Shown: piece after piece, positions 7,221-15,990 of the stretch
Position numbering within the stretch: the stretch's first letter is position 1
Layout of the letters: the number at the start of each line of letters is the position of its first letter
Assembly: GCA_013336525.1 (NCBI GenBank)
Contig: JAAXTM010000001.1
Location: forward strand, 496,001 to 560,000
Source: Geobacteraceae bacterium
Lineage (GTDB): Bacteria; Desulfobacterota; Desulfuromonadia; Geobacterales; Pseudopelobacteraceae
DNA length: 64,000 nucleotides
Direction of reading: 5' to 3'
The notes under the pieces: generated by a model
Database searches by the model: none
What the model was told of the DNA's origin: nothing
What the model saw: the letters and a program-made list of their open reading frames with translations, nothing else
Position numbers and translations under genes: made by a program

Positions 7221-8906
7221 TCACATCCTCCCGGAACGGATGACAGCATATACCAGCCAGAGTCCGACAATACCCGCCGCAGTATATCCTATAAAGGCAA
7301 ACACTGGAAAGTCCATGATCTTTGGACCTTTATCGATCTGCATCATGATCGATGAGCCAATAATTATGGATGCCAGGATCATACTGATAGAAAGCCGGTT
7401 AATTGAGCGGTCAAACTCGGTGGTGAATTTATCCAGTCCACGGTGCTCAAGGTCGATTTTGAACTTGTTCCGGTTGATACGATTAATTATTTCTTTCAGA
7501 TCACGAGGAATGTTACGCGCAAGGTTCATGTACGAAAACAGGATTTTATTGAAATCGCGCGAAATCCGTAGTGGTGAGATTTTTTGGCGAAGTGCCTTTG
7601 CAATAAAAGGTCGCAGGTGTTCCACCATGTCGAAAGCAGGGTCAAGTGATCGTCCCATCCCCTCCACCAGCACCAATGATTTGATCAACAGCATCAGGTC
7701 TGGAGAAATCCTGATATGGTGGAGGGTGATTACTTCAACGAACTCCATCAGCACATTCCCGATTTCAATCTCTTTGAGGGGAATCTCATAGCTGCTGTCA
7801 ATAAAATTGTATATATCCCGCTTAAGGGCCACAACATCAAGGCTCTCTGATATATCTCCGGCAAAGAGCAGAAGTGAAACTATCTCGTCCATATCCCGAC
7901 TAACTACAGCTGTGAGGAGGTCTGTCAGGAAAGTTTTCAGATCCTCGTCCAAACGCCCAACAATGCCGTAATCAAGCAAACAGATGACGCTATTTGGAAG
8001 AATAAGAACGTTTCCAGGATGAGGATCTCCATGGAATAAGCCGTGATGAAGGACCATTTCAAGAAAAGAATCAGCACCACGGCGAGCAATCAGCTTAACG
8101 TCAAGTCCCAGTTCAGTCAGCTTTTCTCTATCTGAAACCTTTATCCCTGCAATGTATTCCATGGTCAGGATGGCCTTGGAACTCTGTTCCCAATATACGT
8201 GGGGAAAATACATCCATGGTGTTCTGATGAAATTGTCGCGAATTTTTTCGATGGTATGCCCTTCGCGCAAAAAATCCATTTCCCTGCGGATAGTACGAGC
8301 AAACTCACGAACAATGCCAACCGGGTCATAGAGCTCACTGCCTGAAATATGACGTTCGGCCAGACCAGCCAATGCCATCAAGGCACTGATATCAGACTCA
8401 ACAACCTCGACAATTCCGGGACGGCGAACCTTGATGACTACATCTTCACCAGTTATCAGCCGGGCTCTATGCACCTGTGCAATAGATGCTGCGGCAAGTG
8501 GCACGGGATCTATTTCCGCATAATATTGTCCTACAGGCCCTCCCAACTCACCAGATATCTGGGCCAGTACCTCTTCGAACGGAAAGCTCGGAACATCATC
8601 CTGCAGTTTTTCAAACTCCAGCACAAAGGATTGCGGTATTACATCCGGCCTGGTTGAAAGGATCTGCCCCAATTTAATAAATGTTGGACCAAGCTCCTCC
8701 AATACAAGACGCATCCGCTCGGCGGCAGTAAGCCTGGCAATATCAGGCGCTTCGGGGCGGAGAAGCCTCCGGCTTCGCACAATCACATCTGCCAGCCCCA
8801 ACATCTCAAGTACCTGGTCAAAACCATACCTGCTGAGAACACGAACTATATTAAGGTAGCGCCTGATACTGCGGATGTTCCGGTTAATCCCCATAAGATT
8901 TAACAT
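7221..8906 (-). CDS. ubiB: UbiB/ABC1/ADCK-family atypical kinase-like protein
   Basis: A 561-residue member of the UbiB (AarF/ABC1) protein-kinase-like family, which supports quinone biosynthesis or membrane lipid handling. The family's own KxGQ motif is present (KLGQ, residues 78-81), as are the Ala-rich nucleotide loop (AAASIAQVHRA), the VAIK-type lysine (VVIKVRRPG), the catalytic loop (HGDPHPGN) and the metal loop (DYGIVG in place of DFG). Two hydrophobic segments at the C-terminus anchor it in the inner membrane. The phasin-like gene ends four bases upstream, so the two are one transcription unit. The exact role in this organism, probably menaquinone-related, is inference. Confidence 0.9.
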   Translation of the reverse strand: MLNLMGINRNIRSIRRYLNIVRVLSRYGFDQVLEMLGLADVIVRSRRLLRPEAPDIARLTAAERMRLVLEELGPTFIKLGQILSTRPDVIPQSFVLEFEKLQDDVPSFPFEEVLAQISGELGGPVGQYYAEIDPVPLAAASIAQVHRARLITGEDVVIKVRRPGIVEVVESDISALMALAGLAERHISGSELYDPVGIVREFARTIRREMDFLREGHTIEKIRDNFIRTPWMYFPHVYWEQSSKAILTMEYIAGIKVSDREKLTELGLDVKLIARRGADSFLEMVLHHGLFHGDPHPGNVLILPNSVICLLDYGIVGRLDEDLKTFLTDLLTAVVSRDMDEIVSLLLFAGDISESLDVVALKRDIYNFIDSSYEIPLKEIEIGNVLMEFVEVITLHHIRISPDLMLLIKSLVLVEGMGRSLDPAFDMVEHLRPFIAKALRQKISPLRISRDFNKILFSYMNLARNIPRDLKEIINRINRNKFKIDLEHRGLDKFTTEFDRSINRLSISMILASIIIGSSIMMQIDKGPKIMDFPVFAFIGYTAAGIVGLWLVYAVIRSGRM

Positions 8907-8909
8907 TGC

Positions 8910-9206
8910 CTAGTCGTTACAACGGGATTCCAGATGCTGAACCCGCTTGGAAAGGCGGTCGAACTCTTCTCTGGAGACCAGCCCCAACCGGTCAACAACC
9001 TTCTTGACTTCAGCTTCAGCCATCTCCATGACTTTCTCCCTGTTTTCTTTTGCAATGGCCTGAATTCTGTCAACCAGGCTTTTTCCTTCATCCTCGCTCA
9101 GCTTGAAGCGGTCTTTCATCTCTGCCACCAAATCCTCGGCTTTCTGTTGGGTAATGGCCGCAACACCGATTGTAGCCATGACAGCTTTTTCCAGTAATTC
9201 CAACAT
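8910..9206 (-). CDS. Phasin-like coiled-coil protein (98 aa)
   Basis: A 98-residue, mostly helical and highly charged protein: MLELLEKAVMATIGVAA at the start, then KAEDLVAEMKDRFKLSEDEG, ending in a heptad-like helix (FDRLSKRVQHLESR). This resembles the polyhydroxyalkanoate granule-associated (phasin-like) family often found directly upstream of ubiB-type genes. TAGGAGGT six bases before the ATG is a strong ribosome binding site. The downstream ubiB starts within four bases. No PHA synthase is in the window, so granule binding is unproven; a role as a partner or chaperone for UbiB is equally possible. Confidence 0.75.
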   Translation of the reverse strand: MLELLEKAVMATIGVAAITQQKAEDLVAEMKDRFKLSEDEGKSLVDRIQAIAKENREKVMEMAEAEVKKVVDRLGLVSREEFDRLSKRVQHLESRCND

Positions 9207-9301
9207 GGTTTACCTCCTAGACTCATTGTTGTCACATCTGTTAACAGCTTATCACACACCAATTCTGATGCAACCGTGCACCGTAACACTGCTTCTAACA
9301 T

Positions 9302-10831
9302 TTAATTTGATTCATGCCCATCGGATTGCACTGGAATCGGCGTACGGTTCTTCACCGCAAACACCTCTATGCCGGCTTTTGTCTCAACCGGACAGACATT
9401 TTCGCAAATGCCGCAGCCGTTGCAGATTTCCTCAACCAGATACGGTTCCTTGACCGTCTTGACCAGACCGTCCAGCCCAGAAACCTGAACATCGCGAGAA
9501 CGGATGGCCTTCTCCGGGATCGGACAATGTTCTTCGCAGACAATGCAATCGATCTTGCGGGCAAACGGCAGACAATGATTTTTGTCGAAGACCGCCTTGC
9601 CGATCACTTCGCGTCGCTTCGCCTCTACCGGCAGGGAAGGTATTGCACCGGTCGGGCAGACCTGGCCGCAGAGAGTGCAATTATACTCACAATACCCCAA
9701 CCTCGGAATCACCAGCGGTGTGTAAATTCCCTCAAGCCCCGCCTGGTATGCAGCCGGATACAGCGCATTCTTCAGACAGACCTTCATGCACTCTCCACAG
9801 CGGACACATTTTTTCAGGAAATCATCTTCATCCTGTACTCCCGGTGGTCGCAGCAGGCGTGACTGTTTTTCTGGAGGCCGGAAGCGGGCCGGAAGCGCCA
9901 GCAGCATCCCGCCTGCCATGCCGCCCAGCAGCAGTCGCCGCTCAGGCAGCAACGGTCCGTTCCCCTTCATCAGCCCAGGAAGAAATGATATCCTGCCGTG
10001 AGGACACCCACGTTGACACTCCATACAGAGGATACACTCCTCCTTGATCAGAACATCCCGGTCAAAACCGGTCGGGCACAACTCACGACACTTCCCGCAG
10101 TCACCGCATAAAGAGGTGGGTAACCGATTGAATGGTGAAAAACGACCCAGCCACCCCAGCAACGTACCGAGTGGACAGAGGTTCCGGCACCAGTTGCGTG
10201 TCTCAAAACGCTCCAGCGCGATAATGCAGATCAGCACAGCTGCGGAAAAGAATGCCAACGGATAGATCGTATCGCGAAAAGGGAGCAGATTATCACGAAT
10301 CAGATTGTACGCCGGTGCCACTGTATCGCGCCGCTCACCGATAGCGCTGTACAGGCTGACCCACCCTCCCCGCGCTGCCATACCGAGTATCGGGTAGAAC
10401 AGAAATGTCAACGCACGCAGTAGAATGGCGATCGGGTCAAGCAGGCCGCTCAGATTAAGATTAAACAGTGATGCCGACAGCAGCGGCAGCAGCAGCCAGT
10501 ACTTGGTATTTCCCTTAAGCGCCTTGATCGGTGCGCTCTTGCGAATTTTTGATGTCACCAGATCGAGGAGCGTCCCGAGCGGACAGATCCAGCCGCAGAA
10601 AAAGCGCCCCAACAGCAGTGTCGCCACGACCATCAGCAGGGCTGGCAGCAGCAGCCAGCTCCACGATTTTACAGCGAGCAGGTAGCTGAACAGCACCAAT
10701 GGATCAACCCGGAAGAAGGCATTGACCGCAGCATTGATTTCATCACGGCCACGGTATTCAGTCTGTACGAACAGGAGCAGGAACAGGGCCAGAAAGAACA
10801 GCTGGCAGATGCGGGACGGGGCAAGCTTCAC
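9302..10831 (-). CDS. Membrane polyferredoxin, NapH/NosR-like N-terminus with NapG-like C-terminus
   Basis: A 509-residue fusion. The first 230 residues have about five membrane helices and two CP motifs typical of NapH/NosR proteins (CGWICPLGT and CRNLCPLGT). Two classical ferredoxin motifs follow (CGDCGKCRELCP, CILCMECQRGCP). A hydrophobic stretch after RRLLLGG, near residue 300, leads into a second domain with four more cysteine clusters (CVRCGECMKVC, CTLCGQVCP, CIVCEEHCP, CNGCGICENVCP), as in NapG/MauM. It would pass electrons from the quinone pool through about six [4Fe-4S] clusters to an unknown acceptor. The start is GTG, five bases after the DUF362 gene, which points to translational coupling. 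Confidence 0.88.
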   Translation of the reverse strand: MKLAPSRICQLFFLALFLLLFVQTEYRGRDEINAAVNAFFRVDPLVLFSYLLAVKSWSWLLLPALLMVVATLLLGRFFCGWICPLGTLLDLVTSKIRKSAPIKALKGNTKYWLLLPLLSASLFNLNLSGLLDPIAILLRALTFLFYPILGMAARGGWVSLYSAIGERRDTVAPAYNLIRDNLLPFRDTIYPLAFFSAAVLICIIALERFETRNWCRNLCPLGTLLGWLGRFSPFNRLPTSLCGDCGKCRELCPTGFDRDVLIKEECILCMECQRGCPHGRISFLPGLMKGNGPLLPERRLLLGGMAGGMLLALPARFRPPEKQSRLLRPPGVQDEDDFLKKCVRCGECMKVCLKNALYPAAYQAGLEGIYTPLVIPRLGYCEYNCTLCGQVCPTGAIPSLPVEAKRREVIGKAVFDKNHCLPFARKIDCIVCEEHCPIPEKAIRSRDVQVSGLDGLVKTVKEPYLVEEICNGCGICENVCPVETKAGIEVFAVKNRTPIPVQSDGHESN

Positions 10832-10835
10832 GACG

Positions 10836-11720
10836 CTACGCTCTCACAATCCTGATCTTGTCCAGATTCATCTCACCGAGGCCGCGCTTGTAGGCGGCAA
10901 CCGTCACCGGGATATCTGACGGTTTCATACCGAACAGTGTGGTGGCAAAAGCGTCTGCGGCGACCGTATCGGTCGAAGCGATGACCTTGTTCAGCACCTT
11001 GACATCGGCAATATTGCCCCCCTGAGGTCCGTGGGCTGTCAGGATGCGTGTTGCATCAATTATCGTGAGATGAGTTTTGACATGAGCGTTGATATCCGCC
11101 AGGGCAATATCCAGACTGCGGTGAACATAGCCACGATTGCCCCCCATGATTCCCATGACATTCTTCAGGCCGAGTGTCAGTTTTGAAAGCCCGTGGTGTT
11201 TGGCGATCGGCACATTGATATAGACATTGGCCGAGAGCGCCTCGTCATACAGCTCCCATTCCTTGAGAAACTGTCCGTTTAGGGTGGTCTTTTTAAATCG
11301 CTCCGGTTCTATCTGTTTGCACTCAACGTTCTTCATCCCTTTAAGAGCGCCCTCGATACCACTGTTGACATAACAACGGCGTGAGTCATTACAGGTGTAA
11401 TCGAAAACCTTGACCTTTTTAGCCCCCGCCGCCAGGCACTCCTCCACGACCGCCCGCACAACAAGTGGATGAGTATTAGCGGCAAACTCGCTCGCACGGT
11501 CCCACCCCATGTTGGGTTTTACCACAACCACGTCACCACTCTTGACAAAGCGCTTCATGCCACCCACGGCGTTGATGGCTTTTCGGGTTGTCGCGGCATA
11601 ATCCGTCCCTTCCGCCACAGCCACGAGTGACGGCTCGCGAGCCGCTAGAGTTTCCCTGATCAGCACAGGTGCCAGCAAAACCGCACTCCCTGTGGCTTTA
11701 ATGAATGTTCGTCTGTCCAT
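10836..11720 (-). CDS. DUF362-domain protein with Tat signal
   Basis: A 294-residue protein whose N-terminus is a twin-arginine signal (MDRRTFIKATGSAVLLAPVL). The mature part is a DUF362 domain: VVVKPNMGWDRA and, further on, AKHHGLSKLTLGLKNVMGIM are recognisable stretches. DUF362 proteins are often fused to or encoded beside ferredoxins, which is the case here with the polyferredoxin immediately downstream. Tat export suggests that it folds, perhaps with a cofactor, before export. The pair is likely a periplasmic redox unit; its substrate is unknown. Unlike many relatives this copy has no ferredoxin domain of its own. Confidence 0.85.
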   Translation of the reverse strand: MDRRTFIKATGSAVLLAPVLIRETLAAREPSLVAVAEGTDYAATTRKAINAVGGMKRFVKSGDVVVVKPNMGWDRASEFAANTHPLVVRAVVEECLAAGAKKVKVFDYTCNDSRRCYVNSGIEGALKGMKNVECKQIEPERFKKTTLNGQFLKEWELYDEALSANVYINVPIAKHHGLSKLTLGLKNVMGIMGGNRGYVHRSLDIALADINAHVKTHLTIIDATRILTAHGPQGGNIADVKVLNKVIASTDTVAADAFATTLFGMKPSDIPVTVAAYKRGLGEMNLDKIRIVRA

Positions 11721-11828
11721 GCGATCCTCCTGAAACAGTGTGAGATAGTCTGTACCGGTGGTGCAATTGTACCCGTATGGTGGTAATTTTCAAGGTAGTC
11801 ATCCAGGCGGTTAATCTAATCCGGCTCG

Positions 11829-12596
11829 TTACACTGCAACCTTCCCTACCGGGGCCATATAGACACTGAACTCCTCATCTCCATCCACTCCCAGCAACTC
11901 GTCGAGCAGGGTCTGGTTGTAGGCGGCAATGGCGCAGGTTCCGGCAACGATCGCTTCACATGCCAGGTAGAGGTTTTGGCAGACATGCCCGGCATCCAGC
12001 GCGATCACCTTGTAGGATGCTTCCACATAGCGCCATTCGGTCCGGGACGGTATGACTGTCCAGATGAAGGTGACCGCTGCCTGACCGCAAAATCTTTGAC
12101 CTCGGGCTGCGGCGGCGAGATGAGCAGGAAGTTTATCCATCTCTTTTTCCATTACCAGTGAGTGGTCAAGCGGAAGGTAGCGGTAGATTCCGGGCTCAAG
12201 CCCATCTACCCTCATGACGGCAAGATAGGTTTCAAAAGGGTGGCGGCACCCGGCAGAAGGGACCGTGCGCAGGACTGCCGCTTCGTGGAGTTCCGCCCTG
12301 ACCCCCTGGGTAGCCCAGAGGAGGAAAGCCAGTTCATCGAGTGAGAGCGGCCCAGAAGTAAAGCTTCGATGGCTTTCACGGGCGGCAATGGCAGCTTGCA
12401 GGTCGCAAGGTGGAATCGACCATGACTCACGGTCTGGCAACACGACTATCCTGCTGTCGGGCGGCACAGGTTTCTGGACAGACGGCGGGCGAATCCCCCT
12501 GGATTGCGCTGATGTCTGGAAATCGACCTCTTCCCTGATCCGGTCGGTCAGGAAGTATCTGCCGCTTTCAGTCGTAATTGTCGGGAACCTCTTCAT
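11829..12596 (-). CDS. SagB/ThcOx-type nitroreductase-family oxidoreductase
   Basis: A 255-residue FMN enzyme of the nitroreductase fold, SagB/ThcOx branch. Landmarks are the FMN-contacting arginines in AIAARESHRSF (residues about 69-79), LDELAFLLWATQGVR (about 85-99), RTVPSAGCRHPFETYLAV (about 108-125) and the C-terminal GVDGDEEFSVYMAPVGK. SagB proteins oxidise azolines in peptide toxins, but most free-standing homologues in anaerobes are of unknown function. No precursor peptide or YcaO cyclase is encoded nearby, so a peptide-modification role is not supported. It lies 37 bases after the flavoredoxin-like gene and 108 before the DUF362 gene in the same direction. Confidence 0.88.
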   Translation of the reverse strand: MKRFPTITTESGRYFLTDRIREEVDFQTSAQSRGIRPPSVQKPVPPDSRIVVLPDRESWSIPPCDLQAAIAARESHRSFTSGPLSLDELAFLLWATQGVRAELHEAAVLRTVPSAGCRHPFETYLAVMRVDGLEPGIYRYLPLDHSLVMEKEMDKLPAHLAAAARGQRFCGQAAVTFIWTVIPSRTEWRYVEASYKVIALDAGHVCQNLYLACEAIVAGTCAIAAYNQTLLDELLGVDGDEEFSVYMAPVGKVAV

Positions 12597-12633
12597 CCTG
12601 CCATCCCCCTTTCATTCCTCTCTCCCCGATTAA

Positions 12634-13203
12634 TCAGCAGAGCGTTTTTCCGATAGAAAATGCATTCCCCAGGAGCGGCCCGACGCCGTGGTACCCACGG
12701 TGAGATGTATCAAAGATGAGCGGCTTGATTTTCATGATGTCGAGAAGGCCATCATCTCCGAATACGCTTTCATCGCCCTTAACATCGACAATCTCTCCGA
12801 TGAACTGAGTGTGCAGACCGATTTCTACTACGTGGAGAAGGCGGCACTCCAGAACGACAGGAAACTCGGCGGCGTATGGGGCATCCACCAGATCACTTTT
12901 CACTGGCGTCAACCCGGCTGCGGCAAACTTGTCAACGTCGCGCCCGGAAGTTAACCCGACATAATCCGCTTCCGCCATCTTCCCCTCGCAGGCTATGCCG
13001 ACGGTGAAGGCCTTGCGCTCCATGATGCACCCGTACGAATAGGTCGCACTGCGCAGCGATACGGCAACACACGGTGGCTGCGAACAGCAGATGCCGCCCC
13101 AGGCTGCGTTCATCAGGTTTGGTTTGCCCGCCTGATCATATGTGCCGACCATCAGGACCGGGGTTGGGAAAAGCAATGTTTTTGCTCCGACTGATTTTTT
13201 CAT
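12634..13203 (-). CDS. Flavin reductase-like FMN-binding protein (flavoredoxin-type)
   Basis: A 189-residue split-barrel flavoprotein. The N-terminal half ([16 protein letters not shown], then [20 protein letters not shown]) closely follows the flavoredoxin pattern known from Desulfovibrio, where the protein carries electrons in sulfur metabolism. [15 protein letters not shown] is the following family segment. The double Cys in GGICCS is typical of this branch. A GGAG sequence eight bases upstream supports the ATG. It heads a minus-strand group with the SagB-type enzyme, the DUF362 protein and the polyferredoxin, all redox proteins. Physiological partners are not shown by the sequence. Confidence 0.88.
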   Translation of the reverse strand: MKKSVGAKTLLFPTPVLMVGTYDQAGKPNLMNAAWGGICCSQPPCVAVSLRSATYSYGCIMERKAFTVGIACEGKMAEADYVGLTSGRDVDKFAAAGLTPVKSDLVDAPYAAEFPVVLECRLLHVVEIGLHTQFIGEIVDVKGDESVFGDDGLLDIMKIKPLIFDTSHRGYHGVGPLLGNAFSIGKTLC

Positions 13204-13262
13204 GAATTACTCCGTTCCTTTAAAATAGCCCTTCAGGCTCGTATCAATAAACCTAAAAAAAA

Positions 13263-13407
13263 GCAGTTAACCGCCGATGAACGCCGATACACGCAGATAA
13301 ATCAAAGGCTTGGGAAAAATATTGGTTTAACCCAAAAGGTTGGTTTGCTTTTTCATGAAATGCTTGGTTTTATCGGCGTTCATCTGCGTGTTCGGCGGTT
13401 CAACTGC
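13263..13407. repeat. Intergenic inverted repeat built of GATGAACGCC-type units
   Basis: A left arm at 13263-13301 (GCAGTTAACCGCCGATGAAC and onward to GCAGATAAA) and a right arm at 13369-13407 are imperfect reverse complements, separated by about 67 bases. Each arm is made of short alternating units such as GATGAACGCC and ACACGCAGAT. Such units are widespread in environmental bacteria as short interspersed repeats of unknown function. The open frame that starts at 13340 begins inside the repeat and is not called. The rest of the 400-base gap holds the promoter of the next gene. Confidence 0.7.
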
Positions 13408-13508
13408 CGTTTCTGGGAAAAATTATCATGCAGTTGATGTTTTCCCACGACCGCTTTGTAATGTCACGGCAGATAATCTGTTCTCAACTTACTGTAATTT
13501 CATACAAA

Positions 13509-13536
13509 TTGATAGGTATGAAAATACTGGTATAAT
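13509..13536 (+). promoter_or_regulatory. Sigma-70 type promoter
   Basis: TTGATA at 13509, a 16-base spacer and a perfect TATAAT at 13531-13536. It lies about 65 bases upstream of the exported-protein gene at 13604 in the right direction. Confidence 0.55.
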
Positions 13537-13603
13537 ACAAAAGAATTAGCACTATACCCTAATTCGGACAAGAGCCTGTTAACAAAATCTGTCAGGAGGA
13601 TCT

Positions 13604-14800
13604 ATGAAAACATTGCCGTGGATAGTATGTGGTTGTTTGTCATTGTCTTTGGTTGTTTCTGCCTTTGGGGCGGAGAAACAGAAACCGTACCCGCATTACT
13701 GGATGAGCGTAGCCACGAGCAATCAGAGCATGCCAGGCATGCCGGCTGGAATGGGCGGAATTGCTTCATTGTTTGGTGGTAAAAAGATGTTCGGACCACA
13801 GCGCGATCTGTTGCTGCAGCTCGAATCTCCCCGCGTGCCAACCGATGTGCCAAAAGCTGATCACGAAATTCCACCAGGACAGAAAATGGGGGCGTCGTTG
13901 CCGCTTGTAACACCCAAAATTGAAAAATCAGATTATGTGCCGCCGGAACGGGGCAAAAAACCGGAGGAATTTGAGAAACCGAAGGCGCGGATGCTCATCT
14001 ATTGGGGATGCGGCGAGACAATCGGCAAAGGGCAGCCAAAAGTGATCGATACCGCCACCATGAAGCCTGCTGATTTCGGCAGAGCATTTGCCGGGCGAGC
14101 TCCAACCCGACAGAACGCCCCTTCACCGCGTCAGGGGTGGACCTACGGCGAATGGCCGAACAGGGATGATAAAACAGAAATACCGGCAGAGAGTTCGCTC
14201 GTAGGGAGCCACCTTGTCAAAGGAAACTACGCCCCGGACATATCATTTGTACTGGATAAAAAACGGGACTTTATGAATCCTGTTGAATTTTCGCCACTTC
14301 AGAAATCAGCCACAGGAGGACTGTTGGTGGAGTGGAAGCATATCCCCACCGCTATCGGCTATTTTGCAACTGCCATTGGACACAATCAGGAGACCGGTGA
14401 ATCGATCTTCTGGTCAGCAAGCCAAGTCCCTGAGACCGGCTTTGCACTGCAGGATTATCTGACACCTGGCGATGTCGCACGATTTATCAAGGAAAAAGTC
14501 ATTCTTGATCCTTCGAAAACAAGCTGTACCATTCCACCGATCTTTAAAGAGGGACAACCGGGTATGATGCAGTTTATTGCGTACGGCGAAGAATTAAACC
14601 TTACACACCCGCCAAAACCGAAAGATCCGAAGAAGCGTTGGGATATTGAATGGTCGGCCAAGGTAAGGCTGAAGTCGACCGCCATGATGCCGTTGATGGT
14701 AAGTGAGGGGGAAGGCTCCAGACGCGAAGATACTGACACCAAAAAAAATAGCCCGACTAAAGATATCGGCAATAGCCTACGCGGGATATTCGGGCTTTAA
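13604..14800 (+). CDS. Exported protein of unknown function (398 aa)
   Basis: The N-terminus is a signal peptide (MKTLPWIVCGCLSLSLVVSA, cleavage near AFGAE). The mature protein is Pro-, Lys- and Gly-rich with a Met/Gly-rich stretch near residues 45-60 and a conserved-looking motif RMLIYWGCGE at about residue 128. The C-terminal half has regular strand-like segments (GLLVEWKHIPTAIGYFATAIG) and no membrane span, so the product should be periplasmic or outer-membrane associated. CAGGAGGATCT directly before the ATG is a strong ribosome binding site. I recognise it only as a conserved hypothetical protein; function unknown. Confidence 0.75.
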   Translation: MKTLPWIVCGCLSLSLVVSAFGAEKQKPYPHYWMSVATSNQSMPGMPAGMGGIASLFGGKKMFGPQRDLLLQLESPRVPTDVPKADHEIPPGQKMGASLPLVTPKIEKSDYVPPERGKKPEEFEKPKARMLIYWGCGETIGKGQPKVIDTATMKPADFGRAFAGRAPTRQNAPSPRQGWTYGEWPNRDDKTEIPAESSLVGSHLVKGNYAPDISFVLDKKRDFMNPVEFSPLQKSATGGLLVEWKHIPTAIGYFATAIGHNQETGESIFWSASQVPETGFALQDYLTPGDVARFIKEKVILDPSKTSCTIPPIFKEGQPGMMQFIAYGEELNLTHPPKPKDPKKRWDIEWSAKVRLKSTAMMPLMVSEGEGSRREDTDTKKNSPTKDIGNSLRGIFGL

Positions 14801-14824
14801 TTCACTGTAAACAGATAAACAATG

Positions 14825-14852
14825 TTGACGTCACAGCAGCTTGAGTGATACT
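14825..14852 (+). promoter_or_regulatory. Likely sigma-70 promoter of the TrpX-like ABC cassette
   Basis: TTGACG at 14825-14830, a 16-base spacer and GATACT at 14847-14852, about 75 bases upstream of the binding-protein gene. The hexamers are good but not perfect. Confidence 0.45.
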
Positions 14853-14924
14853 TTCGTTGCCGCTTCAGCCGGATTAACCCGGATGGAGCGACATTAATAG
14901 TAAAATTTATTCAGGAGGTTTCAG

Positions 14925-15920
14925 GTGATAAAATTGATGAAAGTGGTTTTTGCATTGTGTTTGGTTGCACTCGTGCCGGCATCATCGCTCTTTGCTGCTG
15001 CTCCGCCGCAAAAGGTTGTCATAGGCATATCCAAGATCGTCGCTCACCCCGCTCTGGATGCTGTTGAAAAAGGAATTCAGGACGAGCTTGCCGCCGCAAA
15101 AATCAGCGCCACCTTTGACCTGCAGAACGCCAATGGCGATATCGGCACAGCCGCCTCGATCGCCAACAAGTTTCAGTCAGAAAAGGTGACTCTGGCTGTC
15201 GGTATTGCGACACCGACCTCCCAGTCACTGGTCAACACACTGAAGGGCATTCCGATTGTGTTTTCGGCGGTAACAGATCCGGTCAAAGCCGGCCTGGTCC
15301 CATCGCTGAAAGGAGCACAGAAGCCCGTCACCGGCGTATCGGACATGACTCCTGTCAAACAGCAGATAGAACTGTTGCTCAAGATCAAAAAGATCAAGCG
15401 TCTCGGCCATATCTACACCAGTTCCGAAGAAAACGCAGTCGTGTTGGCCGGCGTCGTCAAACAGGCGTGTAAAGAGCTGGGCCTCGAATATGTGGAAACG
15501 ACCGTTTCAAAATCAGCCGAGGTAAAGCAGGCGGTTCAGGCAATTATCAAGCGTGTGGATGCCCTTTATATCAGCACCGACAACACCGTTGTGTCAGCTT
15601 TGAGTTCCATAGCTGACGTCGCCACCAAGAACAGAGTCCCAATCATGTCAGCCGATCCCAGCTCCGCCGAGAAGTATCCGGTTTTGGCTGCCTGGGGCTT
15701 CGATTATTACAAAATGGGCAGGGCAACAGGGAAGATTATTGTAGAAATCCTGAACGGCAAAAAGCCGGAGCAGATCCCTACCCGCTTTATGACCAAGACA
15801 TCTGATATTGACCTGCTGATAAATCAGGATGTTGCCAAAAAACTCGGCTTGAAGTTCCCGAGTGACATTGTAAAAAGCGCTAACAAGATCGTAGAGAATG
15901 GCAAACTGACCAAGAAGTAG
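14925..15920 (+). CDS. ABC transporter substrate-binding protein, TrpX-like (ABC_sub_bind family)
   Basis: A 331-residue periplasmic binding protein with a signal peptide (MIKLMKVVFALCLVAL, cleavage near LFAAA). The two-lobed fold of the ABC_sub_bind (former DUF534) family is seen in VVIGISKIVAHPALDAVEKG, IPIVFSAVTDPVKAGLV and YISTDNTVVSALSSIADVA. In Gram-positives such proteins (TrpX) are linked to aromatic amino acid uptake; here the ligand is not known. The start is GTG at 14925 with AGGAGG six bases upstream. It is the first gene of a three-gene importer with the permease and ATPase, separated from them by an intrinsic terminator that should make it the most abundant product. Confidence 0.9.
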   Translation: MIKLMKVVFALCLVALVPASSLFAAAPPQKVVIGISKIVAHPALDAVEKGIQDELAAAKISATFDLQNANGDIGTAASIANKFQSEKVTLAVGIATPTSQSLVNTLKGIPIVFSAVTDPVKAGLVPSLKGAQKPVTGVSDMTPVKQQIELLLKIKKIKRLGHIYTSSEENAVVLAGVVKQACKELGLEYVETTVSKSAEVKQAVQAIIKRVDALYISTDNTVVSALSSIADVATKNRVPIMSADPSSAEKYPVLAAWGFDYYKMGRATGKIIVEILNGKKPEQIPTRFMTKTSDIDLLINQDVAKKLGLKFPSDIVKSANKIVENGKLTKK

Positions 15921-15928
15921 TCTGTTTT

Positions 15929-15960
15929 GCCCGGTAACCTGATGGTTGCCGGGCTTTTTT
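15929..15960 (+). terminator. Intrinsic terminator between binding protein and permease genes
   Basis: An 11-base stem (GCCCGGTAACC at 15929-15939 and GGTTGCCGGGC at 15944-15954, one G-T pair) with a TGAT loop is followed by six T. It sits inside the operon, nine bases after the binding-protein stop, and probably lets only part of transcription continue into the permease. Confidence 0.85.
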
Positions 15961-15990
15961 ACGCCCACAAAAAGGATAAACGGTTTTGAT

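Noticed and set aside
11829-12596. Azoline-peptide (thiazole/oxazole) toxin cluster suggested by the SagB-type enzyme
   Set aside because: No YcaO cyclase, precursor peptide or dedicated exporter is encoded nearby.
13263-13407. CRISPR array, because of short repeated units
   Set aside because: The units are about ten bases, arranged as two opposite arms, with no regular spacers.
13340-13549. 69-codon plus-strand frame with a hydrophobic start
   Set aside because: It starts inside the intergenic inverted repeat and runs through the promoter of the next gene, so it is most likely chance.
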